This document shows, piece by piece, positions 6,617-15,126 of a stretch of 18,848 bases of DNA (position 1 is the first letter of the stretch; each line of letters opens with the position of its first letter). The translations under genes and the position numbers were made by a program. The notes under the pieces were generated by a model that saw only the letters and a list, made by a program, of their open reading frames with translations, made no database searches and was not told the DNA's origin. This DNA comes from G039029935 sp039029935 (GTDB lineage Bacteria > Chloroflexota > Anaerolineae > Caldilineales > Caldilineaceae), in NCBI GenBank assembly GCA_039029935.1, contig JBCCFC010000084.1:1-18848 (forward strand). Direction: 5' to 3'.

Positions 6617-9043
6617 ATGAGAATAATCACCACTATTATAGTAACTTTATTGTTCATCATCGTGTTCGTCGGTGTTTTAGGGTTTGGTGCAGATAGGAAT
6701 GTTCTTGCAGAATCTTTGGGCGATTTCTTCAATACGCAGCAGGCTGTTGATGCGCGTCTGCCCGGTGCCGGGAAAACCGTCATCATGGCACGTGCGGACT
6801 GGCCTACGGGTTATTTTCAAGCAGCCATCTATGCTGAATTACTCCGTCGTCTTGGCTATGAGGTAACAGACCCTGCGGAGCGGGAATTTGCGACGACAGA
6901 CTTTTATCCAGCGATTGCACGAGGTGAAGTTGATCTGTGGGTCAACGGGTGGTTCCCCAGCCATAACCAATATTTACTCTCTGAAAATACCGAAGGGCAA
7001 CTTCTCGGCAACTTTGCTCGTCCTGTGGGGACCTCGATAGCTTCTGGTGCAATCCAAGGATTGGTGATTGACGCCAAAGGTAGCCGTGAACACGGCATCG
7101 AATCACTGTCACAGCTTGCCAAGAATTCAGAATTAGTTGACTTGTACGATACAGATGGAAATGGACGGGCAGAGATTTACGGTTGTCCCATAGGCTGGGG
7201 CTGTCATGATCTAATTAATGACTTAATCGACGCTAATGGTCCCGACACACTCGAACAAATTAGTCTTCCCGATTATGGGGACGCCTTCAATATCGCAAAA
7301 GGGCTTATTCGTGCTGACCAGCCTGTCATGATCTATACGTGGACACCCAATTTCACGGTAAAAGTTTTACGTCCAGGTATCGAAGTATTTTGGTTAGATG
7401 TTACGCCAGCAGACTATCAGCCGTTTGCGGATATCCCCAGCGCCCTTTGTACCAATACACCGTGCAATACGGGCTGGGTTGTCTCTAGTATTCGTCCCGT
7501 TGCGAACCGTGCATGGTTAGAGAGAAATCCTGCGGCAGAGGCATTGTTGGAGGTGGTTCAGCTCCCTCTGAACGATATCACTGCCCAAAATTTAGCAATG
7601 GATGAGGGCGAGACACAGCCAGAGGATATACAAGTTGCCGTCGATGAATGGTTTAGCGATAATCGCACCGTGATTTTGCAGTGGCTCGACTATGCGCGCA
7701 CACGTGGTGTTGCCACAAGCGATACGCCACCCAAACCATCACTCTTATCGAATAATTTTCTATCCAACCTTTTGAGGTCAAATACGTCTGTGTCAGCGCA
7801 AAGAGGGCTGTCCGCGGGTTCAAACTTGGATATAAATTTAAACTGCGGTCTAGGAAATGGTGAAGTGGCAACTGGTGAACCGATAGCAATTGCAGCGATT
7901 GTGAGTCAAACTGGCCCTGATAATTTAAGCTCATCTGCACTCAGTGCCAAGGCTTTTTTTGATTGTATCAATGTCAACGGTGGCATTCACGGCCACCCCG
8001 TTCAGTATCTAATCCGAGATGACTTCGCCAACCCAGACGTATCCACATTGCGTGTCCGGTCGCTGGTTGAACAGAGTAATGTGACCGCATTTATTGGGAG
8101 TGCCAGTTTTGTTGATTGTGTGCAGAATGCGGACTATTACCGCGAGCAAAATATCATCGTCATCCCAGCAACTGGCACACATCAAACCTGTTTCGATAGC
8201 CCAAATATTGCACCAACCGATCAGGGGCTACGAAAGAGTGCCATTGGTATCGCCAGCTATGCAGCAGGGCAGCAGGGTGCAGAATCCATCGTTTGCTTTG
8301 GGCAAGATGGCTCAGGGCCTGGACAGTGGGTTTGCGACGGTGTTGAGGCATGGGGCAAAGCATCAGGTGTTGAAGTCGAAACCTTCTTGACACCGTTAAA
8401 CGGCGAAGCCATCGAAGATGCCTATCACGCTGCACACCGCACACAGCCAGATGCCTATCTAACATCGTTTTCTGCGCCCTATAGCGCATTCTTGCTGGGT
8501 ATTGCGGAATTGAACAATGATACAACGACTTGGTATGGGACAGCATCCAATTATGACCGCGCACTACCTGATTCATCTGGAGACTTCCATAATAATTCCT
8601 TTTTTGTTGAATTAGAGTTGGCACCATTAACATTGAATAACTCCGATGACCCCGGCTTAAGCCAAGTTGTCATGGGGACGCTATCCGCTCAAACGCTCTC
8701 GAAGGATGACACGCTTTGGCAAACTGTGTTAGACGAGTTTGGACACCCCGAGGACCCACGCGACACCTTATCACGTGGAGGATTTCTTGCTGCCAAAATT
8801 TTTGTCGATACATTACTCGCAATTCCCGAAGACAAATTCCATCAAGAGTTTAGCAGGGCAATGGTGACGGAGGCCCTGCAAAGTGTAACAAATTATGAGA
8901 GCGATCTGCTTTGTATGCCTTGGTCTTTTGAACTGCCTGATGCAACGACAGTCCGAGGACGGGTTGCAATGCAGGTTCCATTTGGCAACCGCTGGCTACA
9001 GGTGCAAGATTGTTTTGAGATTGGTGTGCCTAATTCAGAATAA
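6617..9043 (+). CDS. Fusion of betaine-type (ProX/OpuAC) and branched-chain-amino-acid-type (Peripla_BP_6) solute-binding domains
   Basis: The 808-residue product starts with a hydrophobic segment at about 4-24 that lacks a lipobox Cys, so it is either a signal peptide or a membrane anchor. Residues about 50-375 match glycine-betaine/proline-betaine binding proteins: RADWPTGYFQAAIYAELLRRLGY (shown in parts: RADWPTGYFQ, then LLRRLGY), VDLWVNGWFPSHNQYL, a DTDGNGRAE loop before YGCPIGWGCHD, and PVMIYTWTPN. Trp62, Trp108, Trp112, Trp194 and Trp242 are candidates for the aromatic ligand cage. From about 409 a second domain follows with features of Leu/Ile/Val-type receptors (IAAIVSQTGP, AFFDCINVNGGIHGHPV, TAFIGSASFVDC, IVIPATGTHQTC), including many Cys that may pair outside the cell. 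AGGAA at 6607-6611 supports the start. No permease or ATPase is in the window, and the neighbours are two receptors and a channel, so ligand sensing is at least as likely as transport. Both domain calls are firm; the ligands are not shown. Confidence 0.82.
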   Translation: MRIITTIIVTLLFIIVFVGVLGFGADRNVLAESLGDFFNTQQAVDARLPGAGKTVIMARADWPTGYFQAAIYAELLRRLGYEVTDPAEREFATTDFYPAIARGEVDLWVNGWFPSHNQYLLSENTEGQLLGNFARPVGTSIASGAIQGLVIDAKGSREHGIESLSQLAKNSELVDLYDTDGNGRAEIYGCPIGWGCHDLINDLIDANGPDTLEQISLPDYGDAFNIAKGLIRADQPVMIYTWTPNFTVKVLRPGIEVFWLDVTPADYQPFADIPSALCTNTPCNTGWVVSSIRPVANRAWLERNPAAEALLEVVQLPLNDITAQNLAMDEGETQPEDIQVAVDEWFSDNRTVILQWLDYARTRGVATSDTPPKPSLLSNNFLSNLLRSNTSVSAQRGLSAGSNLDINLNCGLGNGEVATGEPIAIAAIVSQTGPDNLSSSALSAKAFFDCINVNGGIHGHPVQYLIRDDFANPDVSTLRVRSLVEQSNVTAFIGSASFVDCVQNADYYREQNIIVIPATGTHQTCFDSPNIAPTDQGLRKSAIGIASYAAGQQGAESIVCFGQDGSGPGQWVCDGVEAWGKASGVEVETFLTPLNGEAIEDAYHAAHRTQPDAYLTSFSAPYSAFLLGIAELNNDTTTWYGTASNYDRALPDSSGDFHNNSFFVELELAPLTLNNSDDPGLSQVVMGTLSAQTLSKDDTLWQTVLDEFGHPEDPRDTLSRGGFLAAKIFVDTLLAIPEDKFHQEFSRAMVTEALQSVTNYESDLLCMPWSFELPDATTVRGRVAMQVPFGNRWLQVQDCFEIGVPNSE

Positions 9044-9071
9044 CAGTTGGTGCTGTCATCATGAGGATTTA

Positions 9072-9080
9072 TGTTATACT
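9072..9080 (+). promoter_or_regulatory. Possible extended -10 promoter (TGT-TATACT) upstream of the phosphatase gene
   Basis: TGTTATACT fits an extended -10 element; no good -35 box is visible at normal spacing. Transcription from here would give a leader of about 200 nt containing the palindromic repeat at 9129-9256 ahead of the gene at 9290. Weak evidence. Confidence 0.3.
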
Positions 9081-9128
9081 GAGGGGTCTGGACGTTGACT
9101 AGAGCCGTATCAATACAGACGGTCAATA

Positions 9129-9256
9129 AGGCCATTCCACAAAAATAAATACACATACCTACTTCCTAGAAGGGGTGATAATGATTGAGTCACATCAACG
9201 TATTCGTCACCTCTTCTAGGAAGTGTTCTTGGGCAATTTATTCTGTGGAATGGCCT
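9129..9256. repeat. Dispersed palindromic intergenic repeat, copy 2 (most complete)
   Basis: This element is a nested inverted repeat. The outer arms AGGCCATTCCAC (9129-9140) and GTGGAATGGCCT (9245-9256) are perfect 12-bp complements, with further A/T-rich pairing inside. The inner arms at 9161-9178 and 9207-9224 pair in 17 of 18 positions (ACTTCCTAGAAGGGGTGA). Single-stranded DNA or RNA would fold into one long hairpin. It shares arms and flanks with the elements at 6466 and 15021. There is no obvious target-site duplication. The structure fits a miniature inverted-repeat element or a REP-like repeat; terminator function is an alternative. Confidence 0.75.
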
Positions 9257-9289
9257 AACATGAAATCCAAAAGCAAACTTTGAGGAATT

Positions 9290-10054
9290 ATGGATAAAGA
9301 ACTCTTAACCTTTACACAACATCTGGCCGACATCAGCGGCGACGTTATCCGCAAATATTATCGCGGTGACATCCAATTGGACACCAAATCAGATGACACA
9401 CCTGTCACTATTGCCGACCGCCAAGCCGAAGAGGTCATGCGTGAGGCCATCATGAAGGAATATCCCACACATGGCATTGTGGGCGAGGAAATGGCGAACC
9501 ATCTACCTGATGCAGAGTATCAGTGGGTGCTGGACCCGATTGATGGGACCAAAAATTTTGTGGCAGGAAGCTATCTCTTTGGTACGCTGATTGCGTTGCT
9601 TAAAGCAGGGCAACCTATTTGGGGTGTCATCCACCAACCAGTTGTGCGCGATTTTTTGGTTGGTGATGGACAACAGACGCTGCTCAATGGTAAGCGGGTG
9701 CAGATTGACCCAATTGACCGTATTGAAGATGCCGTTATGCAAACAACAGAACACTGGGCAGTCTTTAAGTATCAGAACGGCCCCGCGTTTGAGGCGTTCT
9801 CAAAACGGGTAAAACGCTACAACACATGGGGGGATTGCCATGCCTATTATCTGGTGGCAACGGGTGGATCACATGTTGCCCTCGACCCCATCATGAACCC
9901 CTGGGACCTGCTGCCCATGATTCCCATCATCAACGGTGCGGGTGGCAGGATTACGGATTGGTATGGTGGCGATCCTGTCAAAGGTGAGAGTATCATCGCT
10001 ACATCGGGCAGCATTCATGACGAGGTCGTGCGCCTGTTGAACCCTGTGGGGTAG
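9290..10054 (+). CDS. Inositol-monophosphatase family phosphatase, possibly histidinol-phosphatase (HisN-like)
   Basis: The 254-residue length is normal for the family. The lithium-sensitive phosphatase motifs are all present: GEE at 65-67, DPIDGTKNF at 82-90 (metal ligands Asp82 and Asp85, Thr87) and WDLLP with Asp206 in the third metal-binding motif. A cytoplasmic Mg2+-dependent phosphomonoesterase is therefore expected. The TWGDCHAYYLVATG segment at 179-192 resembles HisN-type histidinol-phosphatases more than classical inositol phosphatases, so the substrate may be histidinol phosphate, but no other histidine gene is nearby and an inositol or sugar phosphate is possible. GAGGA at 9282-9286 sits only 3 nt before the ATG; an upstream ATG at 9260 hits a stop after a few codons. 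The gene stands alone between two long palindromes and all key residues look intact. Confidence 0.85.
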   Translation: MDKELLTFTQHLADISGDVIRKYYRGDIQLDTKSDDTPVTIADRQAEEVMREAIMKEYPTHGIVGEEMANHLPDAEYQWVLDPIDGTKNFVAGSYLFGTLIALLKAGQPIWGVIHQPVVRDFLVGDGQQTLLNGKRVQIDPIDRIEDAVMQTTEHWAVFKYQNGPAFEAFSKRVKRYNTWGDCHAYYLVATGGSHVALDPIMNPWDLLPMIPIINGAGGRITDWYGGDPVKGESIIATSGSIHDEVVRLLNPVG

Positions 10055-10061
10055 ATTAAAA

Positions 10062-10172
10062 TGGCATGGTTCATATGGAGTGAAAAGAGGATAACAATTG
10101 TCACTGGCGCAACCCGCACGAGGGCGTGCTCACTCAACAGTGACAGTTGTTACCCTCCATTGAACCATGCCA
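10062..10172. repeat. Long imperfect palindrome downstream of the phosphatase gene
   Basis: The outer arms TGGCATGGTTCA (10062-10073) and TGAACCATGCCA (10161-10172) are perfect complements. Inner arms around TAACAATTGTCACTG and CAGTGACAGTTGTTA pair with one mismatch, and a small GCACG/CGTGC stem sits near the tip. The stem begins 7 bp after the phosphatase stop. Its sequence differs from the ACTTCC repeat family although the layout is similar. It may serve as a factor-independent terminator without a clear U-tract, or be another small inverted-repeat element. Confidence 0.7.
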
Positions 10173-10427
10173 GAATTTGCTACAACACGCTTTAGGGATT
10201 GAGCTTAGATGGAAACGTTAGGAACACGGATTCAATAAAACCCCGCCAATACGGTATTGCAAATTAAAAGAGTTTAAAAGCATACTCACCACAAATAGTT
10301 ATCTTACGAAATCAAATCCATGAATGGTTAAGAATAAATCCAGAAGTTTGACAAAAGTCCGGCCTGTCTTATACTACAAGGGTCTCAGGCGACTCTGTCT
10401 GAAACTTGTTCGCCCATCATCGAAAAC
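10173..10427. other. Gene-free interval ahead of the protease
   Basis: No convincing open reading frame is visible here. The left part is A/T rich and shows nothing recognisable; the right end carries a good promoter at 10348-10375 and the leader of the protease gene. Confidence 0.5.
10348..10375 (+). promoter_or_regulatory. Strong sigma70-like promoter of the protease gene
   Basis: A perfect TTGACA (10348-10353) and TATACT (10370-10375) are spaced by 16 bp. Transcription would start near 10382. This is the best promoter match in the window together with the one at 18410, and it fits the gene start in the 10428-10461 region or a later start. Confidence 0.6.
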
Positions 10428-13400
10428 ATGGGTCAAGTCACGATAGGATTTCATCAACAAATGCTTAAACCTGTTTTTGCGTGTTCCAACCGTCCCGCCC
10501 ATGTTGGGCGGGCTACTGATTCTGCCAACAACCGTAGACCGTCCTTGCAGGACGGTATCTTTCATCTATATATTCATTGGCAATTGGCAACAATTTTTCT
10601 CTTGACCATTACCTTCATTCTGTATCCATCATCTACATCTGCATCAGCAGTGACGCAAAGCCCGCCATCCCGTCTTATCATTGAATTAGAACGCCCACCG
10701 CTGCTTGTTGCTCTGGAGCCAGAGGTACAGGCTGCGGGTGTCAAGGGAAAGCTGGATATCAACACCCCTCATGCTCAAACGTATGTGGCAGCGTTGCAGG
10801 CCGAGCAAGCGACCTTTATGCAAACGCTCCAAACGGAATTCCCGTCGCTGTCCATGAGTCGCTACATTGACGAGTTTGGTGTGCATCAGGAAGCCAGCTA
10901 TCAACTGGTGCTCAATGGTATTGCTGTTGCGTTGGATGGGAGAGCGGATCACGCTCAACAAGTACAGTTACAACGCCAAATCGCCAAGATGCCCGGCGTC
11001 AAAGCCGTCTATCCAGATCAACTCTATACAACACGTCTATACACGAGTACATCGCTGATTCAGACACTATCCGCCTGGGACCTTTCTGGGGTTGACGGCA
11101 TTGACCACGCCGGGGCGGGCGTCAAAATCGCCTCGCTTGATGGGGGTCTGCACAAGGACGCCCCCATGTTTGACGGCAGCGGATACACTTATCCCGCTGG
11201 CTATGAACCGGATGGCAAGGGCGAGACAAGCAACAACAACGGAAAAATCATTGTCTCGCGGACCTATTTCCGTCCTTGGGACCCACCGACAGCAGGGGAT
11301 GAACATCCTTGGCCTGGCATCAATGGCACATCACATGGGGTTCACACAGGGTCCATTGCGGCAGGCAATGTCATCACCGAGCTAAACTATTATGGCTACA
11401 ATGCAGGGCGTATCAGTGGTGTTGCCCCACGTGCCTATGTTATGAGCTATCGCCTCTTTTACAACAGCATTCATGGCAACGGCGGGTTCTATACCATCGA
11501 GGGCATTGCGGCCATTGAGGATGCGGTCAAAGATGGTGCGGATATCATCAACAACTCGTGGGGGTCAGGGCCATTGAGTGAGGGGGGGACATTCTCACCA
11601 ATAGATCGCGCGCTCATCAATGCAGCCAAGGCCAATATCTTTGTGGTCATGTCCGCAGGCAACAGTGGCCCTTGGTTGGGGACAGCCGACCATCCGTCGT
11701 CTGACTATATCAACGTGGCCGCAAGCTCGACGGGCGGAACCATCACCATAGGGCGTGTTGCGGTCGAACGAACCAATACTGTTACACAAACTGCCAACCC
11801 ACCGCAGAATATTTCATATACACAGGCAAGATTTGGTCCCTTTATTACGTTGGGTCAAGAGGTGGCATACAATTTGGTGGCGGCGGAGGATGTAGACGCG
11901 GAGAACGCCGAGGCATGTGAGCAGTTTACACCGGGCGTATTTAACACACTTTCAAACCCCATCACCCAAACAGCGGTTTTGGTCAAACGGGGGACCTGTT
12001 TCTTTATCGAAAAAGTCTATCATGCACAGCAAGCAGGTGCAGATTTTGTGATTGTCTACAATGATCGCGATGGCGACACATTGATGACCATGAGTTGCGG
12101 TAGTCTTTGTGATGATTATAATATTAATGTCAGCTCGATTTTTATTGGCGAGAATCATGGTAAGACGATTCTTGCACTTCTGGATGCCGACCCCCAACTC
12201 CGGCTACGCCTCGATACGTTCGCTACACAAACAGGCCAGAAGGTAGACTATATTACAAACTTCAGTAGTCGTGGCCCCGGTGTGGGCAATGTCCTCAAAC
12301 CTGATATTGCCGCCCCGGGATTGAATATCCTTGCCCAAGGGTTTACGCCCAACACGCGTGGGGAAGACCGCCATCTCTTTTACGGGCAATCATCTGGGAC
12401 GTCGATGGCAGCACCGCACGTGGCTGGCGCAGCCGCGCTGATCAAACAACTCCATCCCGATTGGTCAAACGCGTATATTAAATCGGCGTTGATGTCTACG
12501 GCCAAATATATTGATATTTTTGCCTATAATGCCCGTGGTGACGTTGTGCCAGCGCAACCACTCGATATGGGGGCCGGGCGGCTTGATATTGGGGCAGCCA
12601 TTAATCCGGGCATCATCCTAGAGCCGCCGAGTCTGAGCATTGGGAAGATACATCTTGGGTCAGCGCGAGCAATCACAGTCAACGTGACCAATGTCGCCAT
12701 GGAAACCGAAACCTATAACATTGGCACACGCTTCACAGGTAATGGCTTTACGCAAACGGTGTCTTTGTCAGGGGTTACGGTTACACCCTCAGTCCTCACC
12801 TTGGATGCGGGTGCATCATCGGTCATCACGGTCACCTTTAGCACCACAGACGGCGTAGGACTCGGGCATAACCAAGGCTACATTGAGCTTGGTGGTACAA
12901 GGCATGACGGGCATATGCCTTTATGGGCGCAGGTCATTCGCCCAGTTCCGCTTGCGGATGTCCTGATCATCGACAATGACTTTAGCGATTTGTCACCAGC
13001 ACATGACTATCGTTGGTACTATACCAATGCATTAGCGAAGTTAGGCTACACCTATAGCGTTGTGAATGTGGATACCTTTGCAGGTTTACCGACAACCATC
13101 CCCGATGAGACTACGCTCAATGCCTTCCGTGCGGTCATTCTCTTTACAGGGGACAATTTTCAGCCAAACGGTACCTTTAATACAGCAACCGGGTTGACCA
13201 AAGGCGATGAAGCCCGTCTGGTTGAATATCTTAACAGCGGTGGTACATTGATTGCAATGGGGCAAGATTTGGCAGCGGCATTGAATATGAATGCCACCGA
13301 CCCACCACCGGCACGACGCGAAATTCTCTATCATGATCGGCTGGGTGCAAACTTTATCCAGGATTCGGTTTCAACAGCGCAAATGCCAGACCAACGTATT

Positions 13401-15020
13401 GACACCAGCCCGAGTGCGCCTCGCCTTTTTGAGAATATTCAGCTTGTTTTGAGCGAAACCCGCAGATATTCAGCAACGGTTCCGCTGGTCTATCGCCCAG
13501 ATGATGCCACCGATTTCAGCTCTGGTCTGGTCCAGCTAGGGATTGCAGACTTGTCTTACGAGGTCGCCAACCATCGGCTGTCGTATAATGTAGGGCTTAA
13601 CAATCCTTCTAGGCCGCTGACGATTACGGCATCACATCTTCGTATAAATGATGAGATTATGCCGCTCGAACCATTTACTGTGCCAAACTTTATCACAACA
13701 CCCCTCCGCTATTCTGGCGTTGTCACCTTGACCCAAGCGCAGACGGCGGATTTACTGGACAATCAACACACGTTGGACCTTGATGTACTCTTTACGCTGA
13801 CCCAAACCAATGTCATCACAGGCAGTGATATCACGACAACCACAGATAATATCACGACCACAACCATTGTCGAATTTCCAGAAACCTTTAGCGGGCAGAT
13901 CACGCCACAGCCTGTCCCCACGCAGCGATTTATAGATGAGCTAGACACCCGTTTCCATGACAACACCGTTGACCCGACCGACAGCCCCTTGAATCCTAAC
14001 AGTCACCCGTTCAATCAGGCAATTCTGCGCTATCCGGGACCCAATAATGTCTATTCTGGCACAGTCGCCATTGCCAACCGCAAACAGCCTATCTTGGAGA
14101 ACCCCGGCATTGACTACCGTGGACGGTCGATTTATGCCGCGTTTGGGCTAGAGGGCATGAGCAATGTGATGACACAGACACAGGGGGTTGCACCAACAAC
14201 CCGCGCGCAATTGCTCGGTACGTTTCTGTCGTGGGGTTGGTCGGAGCCGTTGACGGCTGTTATGACGGATGTACACAAACTGGAAGGGGGTAAGGCACGA
14301 CTGTTTACAGCAACCTTGACCCGTACACAAATAACCCTCGTGCCAACCGATACTGTATCCACAATCACCCCAGTTTCCTATCGGTGGGATATGGGGGATA
14401 ACGCGGGTATCGTGGGGCCGTTGACCAATGCGCAGATGCAATATGTCTATGCGAACTGTGGCAACTATACGGTGCGCACCGAGGTGACAGACAGCAATGG
14501 GAATACCGCCATCGCCAGCCAACCCGTCGAGGTGTCAACGGGCTGTGATGAGCCGTCACCACCACTATCCGTATTGGCAAATCCAACTCGAACCACACCG
14601 GGTTCAACCGTTACCTATGCCATTTTGGGACGCAACGCAACGGCGAGTGCATTTAGTGGCACGGTGGTCACAATGACGTTACCCGTTAGCACGACATTTG
14701 ACAGTACACAGAGTACACTGGGATGGCGCAAAGTCGATACAGATGGCTCGGTGACGAGATACACGATTTCTGTCGGTGGCGTTGCGCCAGATAACATGAT
14801 CTACGCTGTGCTTGCTGTCACAATTGATACGGAGATTTTGGGCAGCAATGCGACAAATAAGGTGATCCGTGCGCCGAGCGTTCTACTCCAAGCAAACGAT
14901 GGTATACAGTTTGAGGTTGCTGCTTCCGATGGTGCGCAACCATCAACGGTTCAGCCCAACGATGTTGTTGTCGTGCGTACAGAGAACCCACGTGTCTTTT
15001 TACCAATTGTAGCGCGTTAG
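10428..15020 (+). CDS. Secreted multidomain subtilisin-like serine protease (S8) with PA and PKD domains
   Basis: This is a 1530-codon frame. The secretion signal lies at about 51-74 (LATIFLLTITFILYP then SASA), unusually far in; ATG at 10428 has no clear ribosome site, ATG at 10461 (residue 12) has a distant AGGA, and a later non-ATG start is possible. A propeptide-like region (about 82-200) precedes the S8 catalytic domain with Asp238 (SLDGG), His303 (GTSHGVHTG), the oxyanion region (IINNSWG, SAGNSG) and Ser659 (GTSMAAPHVAGAAAL). A PA-like insertion is near 470-600 (VLVKRGTCFFIEKVYHAQQA). An Fn3-like region, a ThuA/GATase-like segment (about 843-951), a PKD domain (about 1310-1365, YRWDMGDN), a DUF11-like repeat and the ending RVFLPIVAR follow. 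It is probably exported to degrade extracellular protein and perhaps held at the cell surface. All catalytic residues are intact. The domain calls outside the protease are from pattern and less certain. Confidence 0.88.
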   Translation: MGQVTIGFHQQMLKPVFACSNRPAHVGRATDSANNRRPSLQDGIFHLYIHWQLATIFLLTITFILYPSSTSASAVTQSPPSRLIIELERPPLLVALEPEVQAAGVKGKLDINTPHAQTYVAALQAEQATFMQTLQTEFPSLSMSRYIDEFGVHQEASYQLVLNGIAVALDGRADHAQQVQLQRQIAKMPGVKAVYPDQLYTTRLYTSTSLIQTLSAWDLSGVDGIDHAGAGVKIASLDGGLHKDAPMFDGSGYTYPAGYEPDGKGETSNNNGKIIVSRTYFRPWDPPTAGDEHPWPGINGTSHGVHTGSIAAGNVITELNYYGYNAGRISGVAPRAYVMSYRLFYNSIHGNGGFYTIEGIAAIEDAVKDGADIINNSWGSGPLSEGGTFSPIDRALINAAKANIFVVMSAGNSGPWLGTADHPSSDYINVAASSTGGTITIGRVAVERTNTVTQTANPPQNISYTQARFGPFITLGQEVAYNLVAAEDVDAENAEACEQFTPGVFNTLSNPITQTAVLVKRGTCFFIEKVYHAQQAGADFVIVYNDRDGDTLMTMSCGSLCDDYNINVSSIFIGENHGKTILALLDADPQLRLRLDTFATQTGQKVDYITNFSSRGPGVGNVLKPDIAAPGLNILAQGFTPNTRGEDRHLFYGQSSGTSMAAPHVAGAAALIKQLHPDWSNAYIKSALMSTAKYIDIFAYNARGDVVPAQPLDMGAGRLDIGAAINPGIILEPPSLSIGKIHLGSARAITVNVTNVAMETETYNIGTRFTGNGFTQTVSLSGVTVTPSVLTLDAGASSVITVTFSTTDGVGLGHNQGYIELGGTRHDGHMPLWAQVIRPVPLADVLIIDNDFSDLSPAHDYRWYYTNALAKLGYTYSVVNVDTFAGLPTTIPDETTLNAFRAVILFTGDNFQPNGTFNTATGLTKGDEARLVEYLNSGGTLIAMGQDLAAALNMNATDPPPARREILYHDRLGANFIQDSVSTAQMPDQRIDTSPSAPRLFENIQLVLSETRRYSATVPLVYRPDDATDFSSGLVQLGIADLSYEVANHRLSYNVGLNNPSRPLTITASHLRINDEIMPLEPFTVPNFITTPLRYSGVVTLTQAQTADLLDNQHTLDLDVLFTLTQTNVITGSDITTTTDNITTTTIVEFPETFSGQITPQPVPTQRFIDELDTRFHDNTVDPTDSPLNPNSHPFNQAILRYPGPNNVYSGTVAIANRKQPILENPGIDYRGRSIYAAFGLEGMSNVMTQTQGVAPTTRAQLLGTFLSWGWSEPLTAVMTDVHKLEGGKARLFTATLTRTQITLVPTDTVSTITPVSYRWDMGDNAGIVGPLTNAQMQYVYANCGNYTVRTEVTDSNGNTAIASQPVEVSTGCDEPSPPLSVLANPTRTTPGSTVTYAILGRNATASAFSGTVVTMTLPVSTTFDSTQSTLGWRKVDTDGSVTRYTISVGGVAPDNMIYAVLAVTIDTEILGSNATNKVIRAPSVLLQANDGIQFEVAASDGAQPSTVQPNDVVVVRTENPRVFLPIVAR
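10494..10556 (+). repeat. Two perfect hairpins at the 5' end of the protease frame
   Basis: CCCGCCCA-TGT-TGGGCGGG (10494-10512) and ACCGTCCT-TGC-AGGACGGT (10538-10556) each have an 8-bp perfect stem and a 3-nt loop, separated by 25 nt. They resemble paired REP-type hairpins or leader structures. Their place ahead of the hydrophobic signal segment suggests that this part may be untranslated leader rather than coding sequence. Confidence 0.65.
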
Positions 15021-15121
15021 CCGAGCCTACTTCTAGGAAGGGAGATCGATACAGGCCATACCAGAGTGTGTGAAACGCCTTCCTGAAAGTGTTTACGGGG
15101 AGATTAATTTCTGTGGAGCAG
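15021..15121. repeat. Dispersed palindromic intergenic repeat, copy 3
   Basis: The arms ACTTCTAGGAAGG (15029-15041) and CCTTCCTGAAAGT (15078-15090) pair in 11 of 13 positions. The right flank, with GGG, a TTA/TAA stretch and TTTCTGTGGA, matches the right flank of the copy at 9129-9256. The left outer arm is missing because the protease stop codon directly precedes the element. The ribosome site of the next gene falls inside its right flank. Confidence 0.6.
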
Positions 15122-15126
15122 CATAA

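Noticed and set aside
8160..8633. A 157-codon minus-strand frame inside the solute-binding fusion gene
   Set aside because: It is antisense to a convincing Peripla_BP_6 domain, with an Arg/Cys/Trp-rich product typical of shadow translation.
6617..9043. Calling the solute-binding fusion part of a betaine ABC uptake system
   Set aside because: No permease or ATPase gene lies in the window and the second domain belongs to a different transporter class.
9129..9256. Insertion sequence with a transposase
   Set aside because: At about 130 bp there is no room for a transposase and no target duplication is visible; kept as a non-coding palindromic repeat.
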